Shown: piece after piece, positions 1-13,640 of the stretch
Position numbering within the stretch: position 1 is the stretch's first letter
Layout of the letters: the number at the start of each line of letters is the position of its first letter
Source: Bactericera cockerelli
Lineage: Eukaryota > Arthropoda > Insecta > Hemiptera > Triozidae
DNA: 64,000 nt
NCBI GenBank assembly: GCA_024516035.1
Contig: CM044967.1
Location: 19,442,810-19,506,809 of the forward strand
Direction of reading: 5' to 3'
The notes under the pieces: model-generated
What the model was told of the DNA's origin: nothing
The model's database searches: none
Seen by the model: the letters and a program-made list of their open reading frames with translations, nothing else
Made by a program: the position numbers and the translations under genes

Positions 1-43
1 AGCCATCTTCAATTGCGTCAATGCCTGACTGTAAGAGACACCT

Positions 44-568
44 TCAGAGATCTTGGGTTCTGGTGTGTTCAATTTCTTTTTTTTTCTGAATGTTTCTTTC
101 CGGTGTTAATGGAGAACTTCCCTCAGATCTCGGTCTCTTAGAGGAAGGGGTTCTAAGTGCGGGAGGCATAAGTTTGCCTGCGCCACTCTTATTACCTCTT
201 CTTCTTGGGCGAATTTCTTCACCTATTTCTCGTGCAGCCTCTATTGCCATTTTACGCCTTTGCGCTCCTGACAATTTAGGCTGCACTGTGGGTCGCTGTT
301 TGGGGAGGTTAGCGGAACATCCGCTTTTCTCCCCCTCTTTTGCAGGGTCAGGAGTAGTTGTTGGGTTTGTGGTGTGACCACTACCCATTGCACTATCAGA
401 TTGACTCTGCGTTTCAGGTTGAGATGTTGGTTGGACATTGGTGGCTTGACTGTTGTCTTCCACTGATTCCATTTCAACATCTGTGTTTATGTTGGAGGTT
501 TGAAGCGCCTCCATGTTGGTTAGATTTGGGTTAAGATTAGTTGTCATAATCGTTCCCACGAGAAGCAA
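44..568 (-). CDS. Low-complexity N-terminal ORF, probably of a mobile-element protein
   Basis: A 174-codon reading frame starts at 568 (an internal Met lies at about 547) and stops at 44-46. The first half is rich in Asn, Thr, Gln and Ser. The second half is basic, with a KLSGAQRRK stretch around residue 100, RPRRRGNKSG around 121 and a Ser/Pro/Arg-rich tail containing SKRPRSEGSSP. This layout resembles, from family knowledge, the N-terminal tails of insect proteins that precede DUF4780-type domains and occur in repeated, element-borne genes; no folded domain is visible here. The frame stops close to the window edge, so the rest may lie outside or be frameshifted. DNA at 569-800 upstream looks like its 5' leader. 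A host gene is not excluded. Confidence 0.4.
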   Translation of the reverse strand: MLLVGTIMTTNLNPNLTNMEALQTSNINTDVEMESVEDNSQATNVQPTSQPETQSQSDSAMGSGHTTNPTTTPDPAKEGEKSGCSANLPKQRPTVQPKLSGAQRRKMAIEAAREIGEEIRPRRRGNKSGAGKLMPPALRTPSSKRPRSEGSSPLTPERNIQKKKEIEHTRTQDL

Positions 569-1267
569 GGGATGTAGAGGTCCACCAAGGAAGAGCCCCG
601 CTTTCCAAGGTAAGGGTAAATACTCTGAAGGTCCCCAGGTATTCAGAGGTGTATATTAGCGGTCAAGTTTACCCCCTTGACCATTCAGCCCTCGGCATAT
701 ACAACCTTGGCTTAGGGGTTTTGATCACTGGCTCGGTCTGTAAGGATAAGATCAAAGGCGTATTATCTGTTCATCAGTCTCAAGATCTGACCAGTATATG
801 AACACTTTGCGTACCACATTGATGTTGATGGTTTAAACTCGTACTCTGGAACTTGTTTGTTGCCAGAAATGTCGTGAGAACAGGGACTATCTCATTGTCA
901 GAGACTGCAGAATCTCATTTCCCCTGTGAGAGCAAACATAACAAACTCCAGGATATATGCACAGTACGCAAAGTGTTCACTGTGGGATATACCGACCACC
1001 CGGTCCTGGGCAGAACTCAGCCATTACATACTAGCATGCAGCATGCAAGCATGCAATGTTACCGGCCCCCGGGAACGTGCGCATACACGTGCACGTGGAC
1101 CCGCCTGTCCAGAGTTATCTAGGTGCACACAGTTACAGCTTTCGCCCCCTGTGTACCCTAGACCGAGGGCCAGTCATATTAATCTCACCAATTTATTTTG
1201 ATCAGAAGTATTAGTATCTATGAGAAATTTAATAATATGTATAGTTCATATGTTTCATTTCTTCCAG
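569..1267. other. Intergenic; presumed 5' region of ALDH1L gene
   Basis: No gene is seen. The part up to about 800 is probably the leader of the minus-strand ORF at 44-568. The segment 1060-1150 is more GC-rich than its surroundings and holds two overlapping CACGTG E-box palindromes at about 1086-1098, so it could belong to the promoter or a non-coding first exon of the dehydrogenase gene. That is inference from position only. Confidence 0.25.
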
Positions 1268-4200
1268 ATACAAAAATGTGATCTCAAAGTTGCTGTAATA
1301 GGACAAAGTTCTTTTGCTGCTGAAGTGTACAAGTTATTGAAGAAAAATGGACACACTATTGTAGGTGTTTTTACTATAGTTGATAAAGCTAATAGAGAAG
1401 ATGTTTTGGGTAAGATGATTTTCTTTTCTCTATCATATTATGACAGTTTAATATTCCATACATATTTAGTGATCACTAACAGTATATCACATTCATTTGA
1501 CATTAAAATGTGAAAAATGCATTGCCCCCCCCCCCTTTTACCCCTCAATAATCCTCAGTTCTAAAAAATCAATTAAACTTCCTGCAAAATGCATTGGTCA
1601 GAAGCATACTTTGACCATAACAATTCTATTAATTGAGATGCAGCCAGTTAAAATTCAAACTTGAAATAAGAGAAAAAATCTCTATGTTTATTTCTATACA
1701 GCCTACTCTGTGTAACTTTCCAACTCTCTTTACTCCTTTACACCCAAACTGAGAAATATGAGCATAATATTATCATTAAAAAATTGCTAAAAAGATTATT
1801 ATGTAATTAAATTGTTTATTTTTCTACTGTACCATACCATGAATTTTTTTTAACACATATTATTTATTTTCAGCTTCTACTGCCTCAAAAGACAATGTCC
1901 CAGTATTTAAAATCAAATCCTGGCGCAATAAAAATGGTATTTTACCTGAAATACTTGATCTATACAAGAAGGTTGATGCAGAGTTAAATGTGTTACCATT
2001 TTGTTCTCAATATATACCCATGGATGTCATCAATTATCCAAAACATAAAACCATCTGTTATCATCCTAGTCTATTGCCAAAGCGTCGAGGAGTATCAGCT
2101 ATAAGTTGGACACTTATTAAAGGAGATAAGAAAGCTGGATATTCTGTATTTTGGGCAGATGAAGGGTTAGATACAGGACCCATACTTATTCAAAAAGGGT
2201 GTGATGTTGCTCCCAATGACACAGTAGACTCACTTTATAACAGATTTTTGTATCCAGAAGGAATAAAGTCTATGGTATGTCTCCCTTTCATCTTTTATTA
2301 ATAATTTTACATTGCATTCAGTACTTACATACAGACTATATCAAATTGTGTATTGTATATTTTTGAATTTTCTCGCTTGGGGGCTTTAAACAGGGAGTAG
2401 ACCAGCATTGGCTTGGTTCTGGGGGCCCTTGTCAATTATTAGCCTCCTTGTAAAGACAGTGGTAGAAGTGCTGAGTCATTCCTCCACTGTGTGGCTACCT
2501 ACCATTATTCACGATGACACCACCCTATGATGATGATATTTTTGAATTTTGGAGGCAACTCTTTATTTTTTGTAATTTAAAAACAGTACCATCATTCGAG
2601 TTCATAAAAAAAAAAAAAAAAACATTGACAACCGGCCAGATCTATAGGACTTGATTTTAAATTTTTTTTGGCTTTCTGGTTCTTTTAAACAATAAACAAA
2701 AAAATCTTATAATTAGTAGGTCAGTAAGTAAAGTATAGTGTCCAATTTTGCACAAAATACCTCTAAAAAAATTGAGTGAAAGTCATTTGTAGTATCTGGC
2801 TGCACAGAGTATCTTGAAATAAACTAGTTTTGTATTTTTTCATTTTTCTTATTCCTTGCAAATTAGTAATGAGGGTAAATTGAAGAAAAAAACATTTTCT
2901 TTGACAATGTTTTATTAGAAAAATTGAAAGGTTTATTCTTAGAAATAATTTTACCATGTTATTTTGAGACTCTCTTCAGAAACTTGAAAGCCAAATAAAA
3001 ATGGGTTAAAATGGTTCCTCTCAATACAAAAACAAAAAATAATAATATGAAAACAAATGATTTATTTATATTATTAATTAATTCAACCTTTTGTGTCATA
3101 TCAAAAAAGATTACATAATTATACATATCTGGATATTTGATTTTCATAGGCCATAGTTATGAAGTAAGAATTAGTAATGCATAAAATAATACCAACACCT
3201 GTCTGATCTGTATACTGTGTCTTTGGGCAACTCGTTGATTTATGAGCAGTTCGAAATAAAATAAAACTTTATTTTGTTAATAAAAAATGCATAACTACAA
3301 AAAAATTCTTTCATAAAGTACGACCATGCCTTGATAAACACACCGCAAGCCTAGCCGCACCGCAGCTAGTACATTATGGTCAGAGTAAGTCAGCTACAGC
3401 CCAAGGGTATATTATAATAAATAAAAAGTGGATATAGTACAACCACATTAAAATAAAAATAATTACATACCTGTACATACCCAGGTAAATCTTATAATCA
3501 ATTTATTATCGTTTCAGGTTGAAGCTGTCGATCTGATAGAAGAAAATAAAGCTCCATGTATTCCCCAAAGTGAAGAAGGTGCTTCATTTGAACCCTCATT
3601 AAAGAAAAAAGAACTTCAAATGGTACAAAAAAATTCAGTGATTCATTTATTATTAACAGAAAAATTCATTACTTGACTTTTTATATATCATTATTTTTAG
3701 GTGTATTATTAGAGTTGTTGTACTCAAAACTTTAAATATTTTTACTATAAAAAATATACAAAAGTTAAACAATAATACATCAGTTCTCTACTCGTCCCAT
3801 TCCTGCACCATCTCCACACTCAATCCCTCTGATCCTCCGTCTCGCTGTTCTGAATATCGAAAGTTGTACTTTCACTTTTAGCCAACAGCTCAATTAGCTC
3901 ATTATAGCTAACATGTAAAATATTATATTTTAGAAACATAGAATTTTCAAAATCCTTTTGCCATGTTTTTTCTAGAAAAAATAAATAATAGATGTCTTTA
4001 TCTCCAAGGTACGCTAGTTCAAAACTGAATGCTGTTCAAATATTTGTTGAAATCTGTTTAGCAGTTTCTGAGATTCACACATTGCAAGAAATGAAAATTA
4101 GAGAAAGGTAGAGCGCCAGACAGACACAAAATCAAACTCATGACCAGAAATATGAAGTTTATTAAATCAGAGCAAAAAAATACACTGCCAATTATGGACA

Positions 4201-7200
4201 CAATACTTCCTCGTCATTGGTTCACATTGTATACATTTGGCGATTTTAAGATTTTATTCTAAACCACTTGTATCTCCAAAAGTTCTTAACCCAATCTATT
4301 CAAATTAGTTTAATATAGTAGAAAAATGAAAAAAATTGAAATCGGAGCAAAAAAATATTTTTTTTTTACAAAAACGAACGCAATACTTCCGATTTTTAAT
4401 ATTAGAAACACTGTCGGAAGTAATATTAAAAAAAGGAACTCTACTTCTGATATCTACTAATATTCTTGAAAGTCATAATTCAGAAAACGAGACAGTTTAC
4501 TGTCATTCAATCAATACTTTATACAGTTAAAAGCAGCGTGATAAATTATCTCTCATAAACATTCTTTAACGTACGTGTGTTTGAAAGAAATTAGGCTCTT
4601 TTTCAAAAGGACTCATCGTTTTGATTTTTTTTTTCCAGATCAATTTCAACTTGAAAGGAGAGGAAATACATAATTTTATCCGGGGGCTTGATAGTTCGCC
4701 AGGAGCATCCACTGTTCTCAATGGAATTGAAGTCAAAGTTTTTGCATCAACCCTATGGGAAGGAAAAGATGTCGAAGGAACTCTAATAGCTGTAGAAGGA
4801 TATGCCACCCCTGCAGTTTTACATTCCGATGGAATTTTGTTTACTGGATCTGATGGTCAAAAAGTAAGATTTAATTTCATTTCCTGTTAGAATATTATGT
4901 TTCTTTTGACATAATTTTCTTCCATAAGAACTTTCATAGGATTGGAAGATGCGATTCCTGTAAACATTGTTCAAATCCAATCAACAACCTGAAAATATAC
5001 TATGACTACTTTGAGCTAGACAAAATACATATATTTTGATCCTCTTTACTTAAGTACAAACCAAACTTCAAGTTTCTACTCTTAATCAGAAACTGCAACA
5101 TTATTACAATGAGAGAATGGTAAAATATTTTTATGATTTGGTTCAAGCAAGTTGAATACCCCTTTGGTTCAAGCAAGTTGAATACCCCTTTGGTTCAAGC
5201 AAGTTGAATACCCCTTTGGTTCAAGCAAGTTGAAAACCCCTGTGAAATGTGTGAGCAATCAGCTGTTGAGAGGGGAAATTAGTTCGGTGTTTTAATCATA
5301 GAGTGAGCTACAGGTATCGAATTTCGATTTCTCTCGAATTTTCTGAGCGGAATGTGCTGGAGTGTTCTCGCTCTTTTATGTGAGATATATAATGGTAGCA
5401 TGGTGGTTGTGCGAGTTAGTTGAAATACTGAGATTGTGCGAGTTATTTGAATTCGAGATAGTGCGATATCGCTATATTAGTGATTTGTAGTGCGATAGTA
5501 GTTTCCGCCGATAGAACAGTAGTTTTTCCAGAGTGTATTCGTAAGTGATAAGAGACAGTTAAGCGTGCGTTAAGAGTCAGTTTAAGCATTAGACTTTGTG
5601 TTACGTGATAGTAGAACTGTTATTGTTATAAGACATATTGTACTTTTCGAGATTTTATATTTTTTTTTTATAATAAACTTACTTTTATTTTAATTATTTA
5701 ATAGTAAACTCAAGTGCGTTTTAAACTTTAATCCCCCGAACCCGTAGCGCGTAACAATATTAAAGATATTTAGTATGTTACATTTTAAATCCTTTTTTAA
5801 TACTGTGAAACTATAACATAACATAACATTGTGATGATAGGGTGGAAATCTCGTTAAGTACTTTGGTGTAAAAAACTGATGTGCACCTAGATTAATTATT
5901 CCATACCCTCTTACTATAAGTACCTCATAATTTACATATATTATGTCATAATATGTTATAGGTAAACGTTAAGAGACTACTTGTTGACCATAAGATGATC
6001 CATGCTTCAAACTTTGGAAAAAAGACAGATATTGCCAAAGATTTTGAACTGACAGAAACAGAGGAGGCAATTATTCCTGCACTGAAAACTATTTGGACTG
6101 GTATTCTCAATGCTGAAGTCAAAGATGATACAGATCTATTTCAAAGTGGAGCAGGTTCTATGGATGTTGTGAGGTTAGTGTTGTCACTGTATTTGTAAAC
6201 CACGCCCATCTTTCGTCTAATTAGGAAAAATTGACAAGACTTATTTACCAATATCATAAGAAATGAAGAATTTCTAGCACTAAAGTGACTAGGTGTACGT
6301 TTCTAAATAGGCGCTGGTGGCAACGGATACTTCTTCTGGTGGTTTCCGTTATGCCTCACGTGCTCTTAACAATGACGTCATTGATGCACTGATTAAGTCC
6401 AATGCTTAATAGAGAAACATACTTGTTAAATTTTGAAGTTTCCCTAACGGCGGAATTTCACCGATGGTTCTTCTTGAATATTTCATTTGTTGTTTTGTAG
6501 TATACTCAGAGGGCGATTAAAAATAATGGAAGACAAAAAAATAATATAAAAACTTTATAACATATATATATATATTTTTTTTATAACAGACATAGGTGTC
6601 AACTGCAATATTTACAATAATCCTAATTTAGAAGAAAAAGAATAAAAAAAACACGGTTATCATAATATTTGAATTTTGAATCCTCCTGGCACAAATCAGA
6701 TCAATCTTCAAATCATATGGTGGATCTGTTAGATTCCAACGGTACACTAAATGAAATTGGAAACGCATCTGGTGGTGCGTGATATGACGTCATTCATGTA
6801 AAGAAATCCCATCATTTCTAATTCAGAAACGCCATAATTTCTACGTGTTGGACTCACCATTGGAATTTAGAAACTCACCCTTACATACAACCATTAAAAA
6901 AATACCCAAGAGTCTCGCAAGGTTGACACGTCCTCAAAACCCCTAATTACATTTGGGACCCACTACTTTAATTTTCTTCATTGTTTAGTAACAAGATTGA
7001 TTTATTCCTAGGTTAATTGAAGAAATCAAAGAAAACCTCCAAATAACATTGCAGAATGAAGATGTACTCATGTTTTCTGTATTCAAAGATTTCTATATGA
7101 GAGTAATTGAAGTGTCACGCCAGGGTGATGTCAGTAAACAATTGAATCATAAGACTGTACAACTGAGTGTGAATAAAATGGACATCTCATTTCCCAATCA

Positions 7201-10200
7201 GCTGTTTATCAATGGAGATTTTGTTGATTCTGTTAACAAAAAGAGTATGGAATGTATTGATCCAGCTAGTGAAAGCACTATCTGTTCCGTAAGTATGTGT
7301 AAAACATGTGTAATGGAGCACAGGATTTATTGTTTATGTAGTGAATACAAGTTGCATAAAACATCTTTCATAATATGTTCAAAAAATGTAAAAATAATTA
7401 AGTGGTATTGGTCATTTTGTGGACGTTTACAAGCCAAAAATACTCAAATAATAATATCACTCATTAGTGGAAGGTAACCATCAAAGCTTTTTCTACCACC
7501 TTAGAGTCTTATTATTATGTGGTCACAAACTCAAATTAATGAAGAAAAATTCATGCACTGGGTGGGATTCGAACCAACGGATCCCTAGCTACCAGGATCC
7601 ATGATCTAACATCCATGATTGATCATGATCATAGGGCAAGGCGTTGTGTCGGTCTGGTAATCCAGAGATCGCGAGTTCAAAACCCAGCTGGGACAAGTTA
7701 TCCTACATCAGCTTTTAATTTCTTTCAGGTTCAAATGGCTTGTTCTGATGACGTGGATATCGCCACTGTGGCTGCTGAGAGAGCCTTTAAAGGTGAATGG
7801 TCCAAGTTAAGTGCTAGAGATAGAGGAAATCTAATGTTTCAGTTGGCTGATCTGATGGAAGAAAATAAGGAAGAGCTTGCCACCATCGGTAAGTCAGTTT
7901 TATTTTTTGTGTCCTACGTAGAAGAAAGAAAGATATTGGAATGCGCTGCAATTTATTGACATCCAGCTTTAAATAAGTATAAACTAAAATTGTGATTTAT
8001 TTAGATAGATAGGGCTCTAGGGCTCCGTTGTGTTCGCGCACTAACTTGTGCTGAAACCAGAACTTGGTCTGGTGCACTACTCTGTAACTAAATATAGAAT
8101 TGTTTTAATTCAGTTCCTTCTACTTTAATGATACTCTTCAAATTTGTGTTTAGAGAGCATAGACTCCGGTGCAGTTTACACCTTGGCCCTCAAGACACAC
8201 ATCGGTATGTCTATTGACACCTGGAGATACTTTGCTGGCTGGTGCGATAAGATAGTTGGCTCTACCATTCCAATTTCTCACGCTCGTCCAAACTCCAATT
8301 TCACTTTCACCAAGCGCGAACCCATTGGGTGAGTTAAATTATTATCACTTCCGATAGTTTCTAATATTAGAAGTATTGTGTTCGTTTTTGTAAAATAAAT
8401 AAATATTTTTTTGGTCTTATTAAAAAAAATCATATTTCTGGACATCTCATATTTTTTTTTTTTTTTTTTAAATAATTTTTTTTCCAGGTTCGATATTTCC
8501 AAATATTTCCATTTTATTCCAAATATTTCCAGTTTAGCTTGTGTCTGTCTATCGGTCTGTTAAATGCATTCCTTGCAACGGGCAAATCTCGCAAATTACT
8601 GGAGGGATTTGAAATTTTGTACACATTAGGAGACAATCAGGAGACATATGTCTAGAAGTTAAACTCTCTTGGAGTATTTATTGACTAAGATCTACATTCT
8701 ACATGTTTCCTTTGTACCAATAAATAAATTAAATTATTTTTTTCTAAATTCAGTGTTTGTGGTCTGATAACGCCTTGGAACTACCCCCTTATGATGCTGT
8801 CCTGGAAAATGGCTCCATGCTTGGCAGCTGGAAATACTGTTGTAATGAAACCTAGCGAAGTTTCACCTCTTACTGCCCTGAAGTTTGCTGAATTAAGTGT
8901 AAGAGCCGGATTTCCAAAGGGAGTTATCAACATTTTGCCTGGAACTGGTAATTTTTTTCTTTATAATGGTTTAAATTTAAAAAAAAAATACGTAGGTACT
9001 ACGCCTAGAATAAAGTCAGACCCTATTAATGTACAAATGTTTTTTGACCGTCCCAAAAACGCTATTTTTATATTTTCAATATTTGAAGTCATTTTCAAGA
9101 TACCTAATTATGGGTGAGCGTTCTCTCACGATTTCAAAACCAAAGGAGTCGATCGGACCGTCTGTTCACAGAACGAGCCATGGAGCACTTCTCATTAAGA
9201 TAAGAATATTTCGAAGTTATGATGAAATGGCCACCCTGTTTTAGAACAATGTATAGTATGTATACTATAATGTACTTTTTCTTATACCGACTCATCTTAT
9301 ATTTTAGGAGAGGAAACTGGCGAAGCAATTTCTCAGCATTTGAAAATCAGAAAAGTGGGTTTCACGGGAAGCACATTGACCGGAATGAAAATCATGAAAG
9401 CTGCTTCTGAGTCCAACTTGAAAAAAGTTTCGCTCGAATTGGGTGGAAAATCGCCACTAATAATTTTAGATGATTATGACCTTGACAAAGCTGTTAGAAT
9501 GGTAAGTTTTTATTTTATTACGTTTAAAAATAGCAATTGATAAAGGGCGCATTTTGACAGCTTAAAATGAGTCATGTTTTCTTGTTCTGACATCATTATT
9601 CACATAATTTCATTTTTATAGTTTTCAATTTTGTAAGCTAGTTAATCTCCTATTAAATTATGGAATTTTCCAATTCTAAAGGACCATATAGTAGCAAAGT
9701 CGAATCAAATCAAATCTATTTTTTTTTTTTTTTTTTACATTTAGCCCAATTTTCATCACTATAATTTATATATCTGATATTCAACCCCCAAGCAGCCTAA
9801 GGCGATCGTTTCGTTCTTACTTGACCTCATCAGTTAGGCTTATTTGATTATTAATTTCTTGCCGAGCCCAGGGTTTGAACATGGGTCTCAGGAGGTTGAA
9901 TATCACTTATTTTATGTAAATTGTAGTGATGAAAATTGGGCTAAATGTAAAAAAAATATATATATATTTGACTAGTCAATCTGTTTGTGCCATAGGAAAA
10001 GTGTTAGTCCCACTTCGCATTAGGAGTGAGAGTTTCTGGAAGGGAGTCACTCGATGAAAATACCCACTAGTATTTATTATTTATTTTTATGTGACCTGGT
10101 TGCGGGTTTCAGGATATAAACATAAAATGAGTTAGAAGACAGCACCCTGGAAATTCTGCACTTGTACATTGTACAGTGCTATAGATCCTCACATTACTTC

Positions 10201-13200
10201 AAGCAGGATATTTTTTTTTAACTAGACAACTCATCTACATTTATTTTTCAGAGTATGGGAGGTGTGTTTTTCAACAAAGGAGAAAATTGTATATCGGCTG
10301 GTCGAATTTTTGTCGATTCCAACATTTATGATGCCTTCTTGAAGAAAGTTGTCTCTGAAGTCAAGAAAATAGTAAGTGAAATAAATTAAATACTTCTTTT
10401 TTAAACACAATTTTGGTAGTTTTTTGCCATGTTTTTCATTTAGATAAAAATAAAGATCCAGGTTCGATATTTCCATTTTCTTCCAAGTTTAGTTAGCTTC
10501 CCCACTATTTGTGAAAGAAAAATGCGTTTCGGTTCTTTTAAAGATAAACAATGGACTTAACCTGTAAAAGAAATAGAAGCAAGAATTTTATGAATCCATT
10601 TTGGTTAACCAAACTGGAAGAGGAAAAATTTCCTCTTCCAAAAAAAAAAAAAAAAAATGACTTTCTTCCAGTTCGTCCATTTTATTGCAGTTGAATCCAC
10701 TTTGGTTAGAAAAAAAATACGGCTACTGATTCCATTTTCTTAAATAAAATATTATAGAACTCTGATATTAAAGAAAATCTGAAAATTAGAACAAAAAAGT
10801 GGAAAATTAAGGTATTCAACTTGCTGGTAAAATAAATTGTGAGAGATATGTATCACAAATAAACAAAAAAAGGCTATTATACCTCGTGAGGAAAAATGAG
10901 TAGTTACTTGTATGAGTAACGACCAGTGGCGGCATTACCAGAGTAAAAAGAAATAAATATAATAGAATAATTCGAAATGTGAAGGAGGCTTTTAGTAATG
11001 CTGCGCTACCCACAAAAATTGTGAAGAGGCCTTGTGCTTCACCACAAAAAAAAAAAAAAAAAATCATACAATCAATCATCATATTAAAGAAAATCTGAAA
11101 ATTAGAACAAAAAAGTGGAAAATTAAGGTATTCAACTTGCTTTTAAAATAGATTGTGAGAGATATGTATCACAAATAAACAAAAAAAGGCACACCAAATA
11201 AATAGGAAAATTCTTCAAATTTGACCAGAAAAAGTTCTACAAAATTATCTAGAGATGATTACCAAAGAAAATATAATTCGTTTTAAAAAACGTCTATTTT
11301 TATATATCTTTGTCCGAATTAATTAGATTTTTTTATTTTATTGTAATGTCTTTTTCGTTTGCTCAAGTTTGGAGCTCGTGCGTTGTTACCATATAATGAG
11401 AAGGGATTTTTGAATTCTCATTATTATTCTGCTAGATTGTAATGTGAAATGAAAACTTTTTCTAGGTCGTAGGAGACCCATTTAATCGTTCAACAAGCCA
11501 TGGTCCACAAAATCACAAGGCACATCTTGATAAGCTCATCAAATACTGTGAAAAAGCTCAAAATGAAGGAGCGCGTCTCTTGATTGGAGGAAAACGCCTG
11601 AACAGACCTGGATATTACTTTGAACCCACCGTATTTTGTGATGTGGAAGATCACATGTTCATTGCAAAAGAAGAAGCCTTTGGGCCCATAATGGCTGTTT
11701 CTAAATTTAGTTCAAGGTACAGACTATAATTTATATTCCTGGTGGTAAAACTAATACAAGTTATCATATTTTTGTTAAATTACAATTATTACTCAAACAA
11801 AATTATTCCATTCTTGGAACTCGAACTACTGACCAGGTTACGAGTCTGCTTCCTTATCAATTGAGCTAATGAGGCCGGCAATAAAATTAATACTACTATG
11901 TAATACCACCAACATAATTGACAAGCTGTCAAAACGAACCCGAATTTCTTTTTCTATTGATTTTTTTTTTTTTTTTTTTTAATGCAAGGGTTTATTATAT
12001 TTTCCTAAGAGATTGCTGTAGCCTGAACATAACAAGCAGGATATTGTAAACTTTAATTTTGAGATTGGCTTCTCTACGGTGCTAGACCATCTGAACTGAT
12101 GCACACTTAAATCACAAAGTCTGAATTTTTCACATTTGTACCAGCCTTGTTTGCTGACCATCTCGGTCAAAGTTGGTAAATAGATGAAAACAAAAGAGAA
12201 CCATTGCCATTGTTCTTGTGGCCGTTTTAGCCTCTTTTTATAGACAATTATATATACTCCAATTATAGATACTTTTACAATGTCTGACTTCCATTGTTCG
12301 CGATGATATCATCCTATGATGTATTAACGAATGTCTTCAGAAGCCACAGAACTTCAACGAATGAATGGAAATTGTCTGATGAGATTCACCAGGAGTCAAA
12401 TTTGTAGTCACACTGGTGGTCGAAATTTCGTAGAGAATATTTGTTCACGGGATTTTTAATAATAATTGTTCTACATATACTTTTTATCTGAAATTTCTTT
12501 ATTTCTTTTGTTTTTCAGTGACATTGATGCTGTAATCAAAAGAGCTAATAACACAGAATACGGTTTAGCATCCGGTATTTTCACCTCAAACATCCAAAAA
12601 GCAATGCACTTTGTTGATCATATTGATTCTGGAACTGTTTTTATTAATACATACAATAAAACGGATGTGGCAGCTCCATTTGGAGGATTCAAACAGTCTG
12701 GGTTTGGAAAAGATTTAGGTAAGAGGAAATTTTACTGAATGAGTTTTATGTATTTTAGAAGTTTATGTAGATTGTAGAAGCTATCAAAATAAAAACAGTA
12801 AGTACAGAAAAACTTAAATTCATTAAATTTGTCGCACAATTTTTAGTCAAAAATTAATCTTTTGTATGAATTTGTCGTTGGCCACATGGGTACTCTTACT
12901 AAAATGAAATATTTTATGTTGAAGCGTGTTTTATTGGTTTCAAACTATTCTTACTATAATTGACCCTGATATAATTTAAAAATTCATTCAAAATTAGAAA
13001 GTACCCAAAAATTTCAAAAACAACCCTGGGAGCGTTTTGAATGAAACATGCCCTCAATAGCTCAATCTATACCAAAATTAACTATGAATTTAAAACAAAA
13101 TGCCAATTGAAACAAGATCACTACTATTTTCCCAATATCTGTTCGTTTCAATACCATATTCTTTTTTTTTTCAGGCCCTGATGCAATCAATGAATATTTG

Positions 13201-13230
13201 AAAACAAAATGTGTAACAATGGAGTACTAA
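1268..13230 (+). CDS. ALDH1L1: 10-formyltetrahydrofolate dehydrogenase (ALDH1L1 family), 14 coding exons
   Basis: Cytosolic enzyme oxidising 10-formyl-THF to THF and CO2 with NADP+. Exons: 1268-1409, 1874-2274, 3518-3622, 4639-4863, 5962-6173, 7012-7288, 7729-7888, 8154-8328, 8754-8947, 9308-9501, 10252-10371, 11466-11716, 12519-12718, 13175-13230 (TAA). All junctions are GT-AG and in phase, totalling 2,712 nt (903 codons plus stop; vertebrate enzymes have about 902 residues). Counting from 1268, the formyl-hydrolase domain is residues 1-205 with catalytic His111 (HPSLLP) and Asp147 (DEGLDTG). Next come the C-terminal formyltransferase-like part (to about 310), the carrier domain with phosphopantetheine Ser357 (SGAGSMDVV), and the aldehyde dehydrogenase domain with Glu674 (LELGGKSP) and nucleophile Cys708 (NKGENC). 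The protein ends in EY, as in vertebrates. The start codon is unresolved: an upstream in-frame ATG at 1250 sits inside the polypyrimidine tract of a good acceptor, so the initiator probably lies in an unseen 5' exon. No disruption seen. Confidence 0.96.
5140..5240. repeat. 26-bp tandem repeat, 4 copies (ALDH1L intron 4)
   Basis: Four head-to-tail copies of a 26-bp unit starting GGTTCAAGCAAGTTGAATAC lie at 5140, 5166, 5192 and 5218. The last copy is slightly diverged and abuts the candidate LTR that follows. Confidence 0.9.
5241..5756 (+). mobile_element. Candidate solo LTR
   Basis: A roughly 516-bp block starts TGTGAAATGTG and ends CGCGTAACA. It is richer in unique-looking sequence than the AT-rich intron and contains an AATAAA signal near 5671 followed by a T/A-rich stretch. 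TG...CA ends plus an internal polyadenylation signal are what a retroelement LTR shows. I see no matching target duplication in the flanks (ACCCC against ATATT), so the boundaries and the call are tentative. It lies in intron 4 of the dehydrogenase gene. Confidence 0.35.
7449..7612 (-). mobile_element. SINE, group B (5' end degenerate)
   Basis: Minus-strand copy of the tRNA-derived group B SINE in ALDH1L intron 6. Its B box reads GATTCGAACC on the plus strand. The diagnostic body reads TTATTATGTGGTCACAAACTC and the 3' end is the GTGGAAGGTAACC block. See 53826-54041 for the best copy. Confidence 0.8.
7622..7712 (+). mobile_element. SINE, group D (tRNA-like head only)
   Basis: A short plus-strand tRNA-like head: CGTTGTGTCGGTCTGGTAAT and a degenerate B box (GAGTTCAAAACCC), followed by GGGACAAGTTATCCT, the junction motif of group D. 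It sits directly upstream of the acceptor of ALDH1L exon 7. Confidence 0.65.
9735..9950. mobile_element. MITE with 34-bp inverted termini
   Basis: The arms 9735-9768 (TTACATTTAGCCCAATTTTC...) and 9917-9950 are near-perfect reverse complements and enclose about 150 bp without coding capacity. Oligo-T and oligo-A runs flank the arms. It lies in ALDH1L intron 10. The superfamily is not assigned. Confidence 0.75.
10851..11062 (+). mobile_element. SINE, group C, 3' part
   Basis: It holds the group C body only: ACCTCGTGAGGAAAAATGAG, then a block of CGACCAGTGGCGGCATTACC type, then TGCGCTACCCACAAAAATTG and a poly-A tail at 11044-11062. The tRNA-like head is missing. Short duplicated segments flank it: AGAACAAAAAAGTGGAAAAT occurs at about 10789 and again near 11104. 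Confidence 0.75.
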
Positions 13231-13640
13231 TACGTTGAAAATCCCCCGCCCCCAAGAAAAATCTATTTAGTCAAGAAAAGTATTTTCCCCAGATAAGTAA
13301 CAAAATTTATTTGGCCATTACATGAAACACTAAAAGCAGAGTAGGTTTTGATTGAGTAGATTAATTTAATTTTAATTCTCCTCAAGAATTTATAATGATA
13401 GGACAGCGTCATTTTAGTTAGTCTTTTCCGTTCAAGTTGAGTAAACAAAGAATAAAAGATTATGGTTCAGGTGTGTGAGCTGAAGGGTTGCAGGCAATCC
13501 GATCTAAGGATGGGACATTTTATTTTCCATTATTGGATTTATTTATTTTGCATTTTAAAACATTTTAAAAATTTGTCTTTTGTAAATACTTTTTCTAATG
13601 TCCTAATATTTGTCGGCAAAAAATGATTCTAAAAAATCTG
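13231..13640 (+). other. 3' untranslated region of ALDH1L gene
   Basis: The sequence after the TAA stop is AT-rich with no other gene. The first AATAAA on the plus strand is at about 13451-13456 and is a plausible polyadenylation signal. The transcript end is not determinable from sequence alone. Confidence 0.45.

Noticed and set aside
1220..1267. In-frame ATGs at 1220 and 1250 as the dehydrogenase start
   Set aside because: They lie in the polypyrimidine tract of a good acceptor and would add a hydrophobic leader not expected for a cytosolic enzyme. The start is left unresolved.
5241..5756. Confident call of a solo LTR
   Set aside because: No target duplication was found and the first bases directly follow a tandem repeat. 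Kept only as a low-confidence feature.
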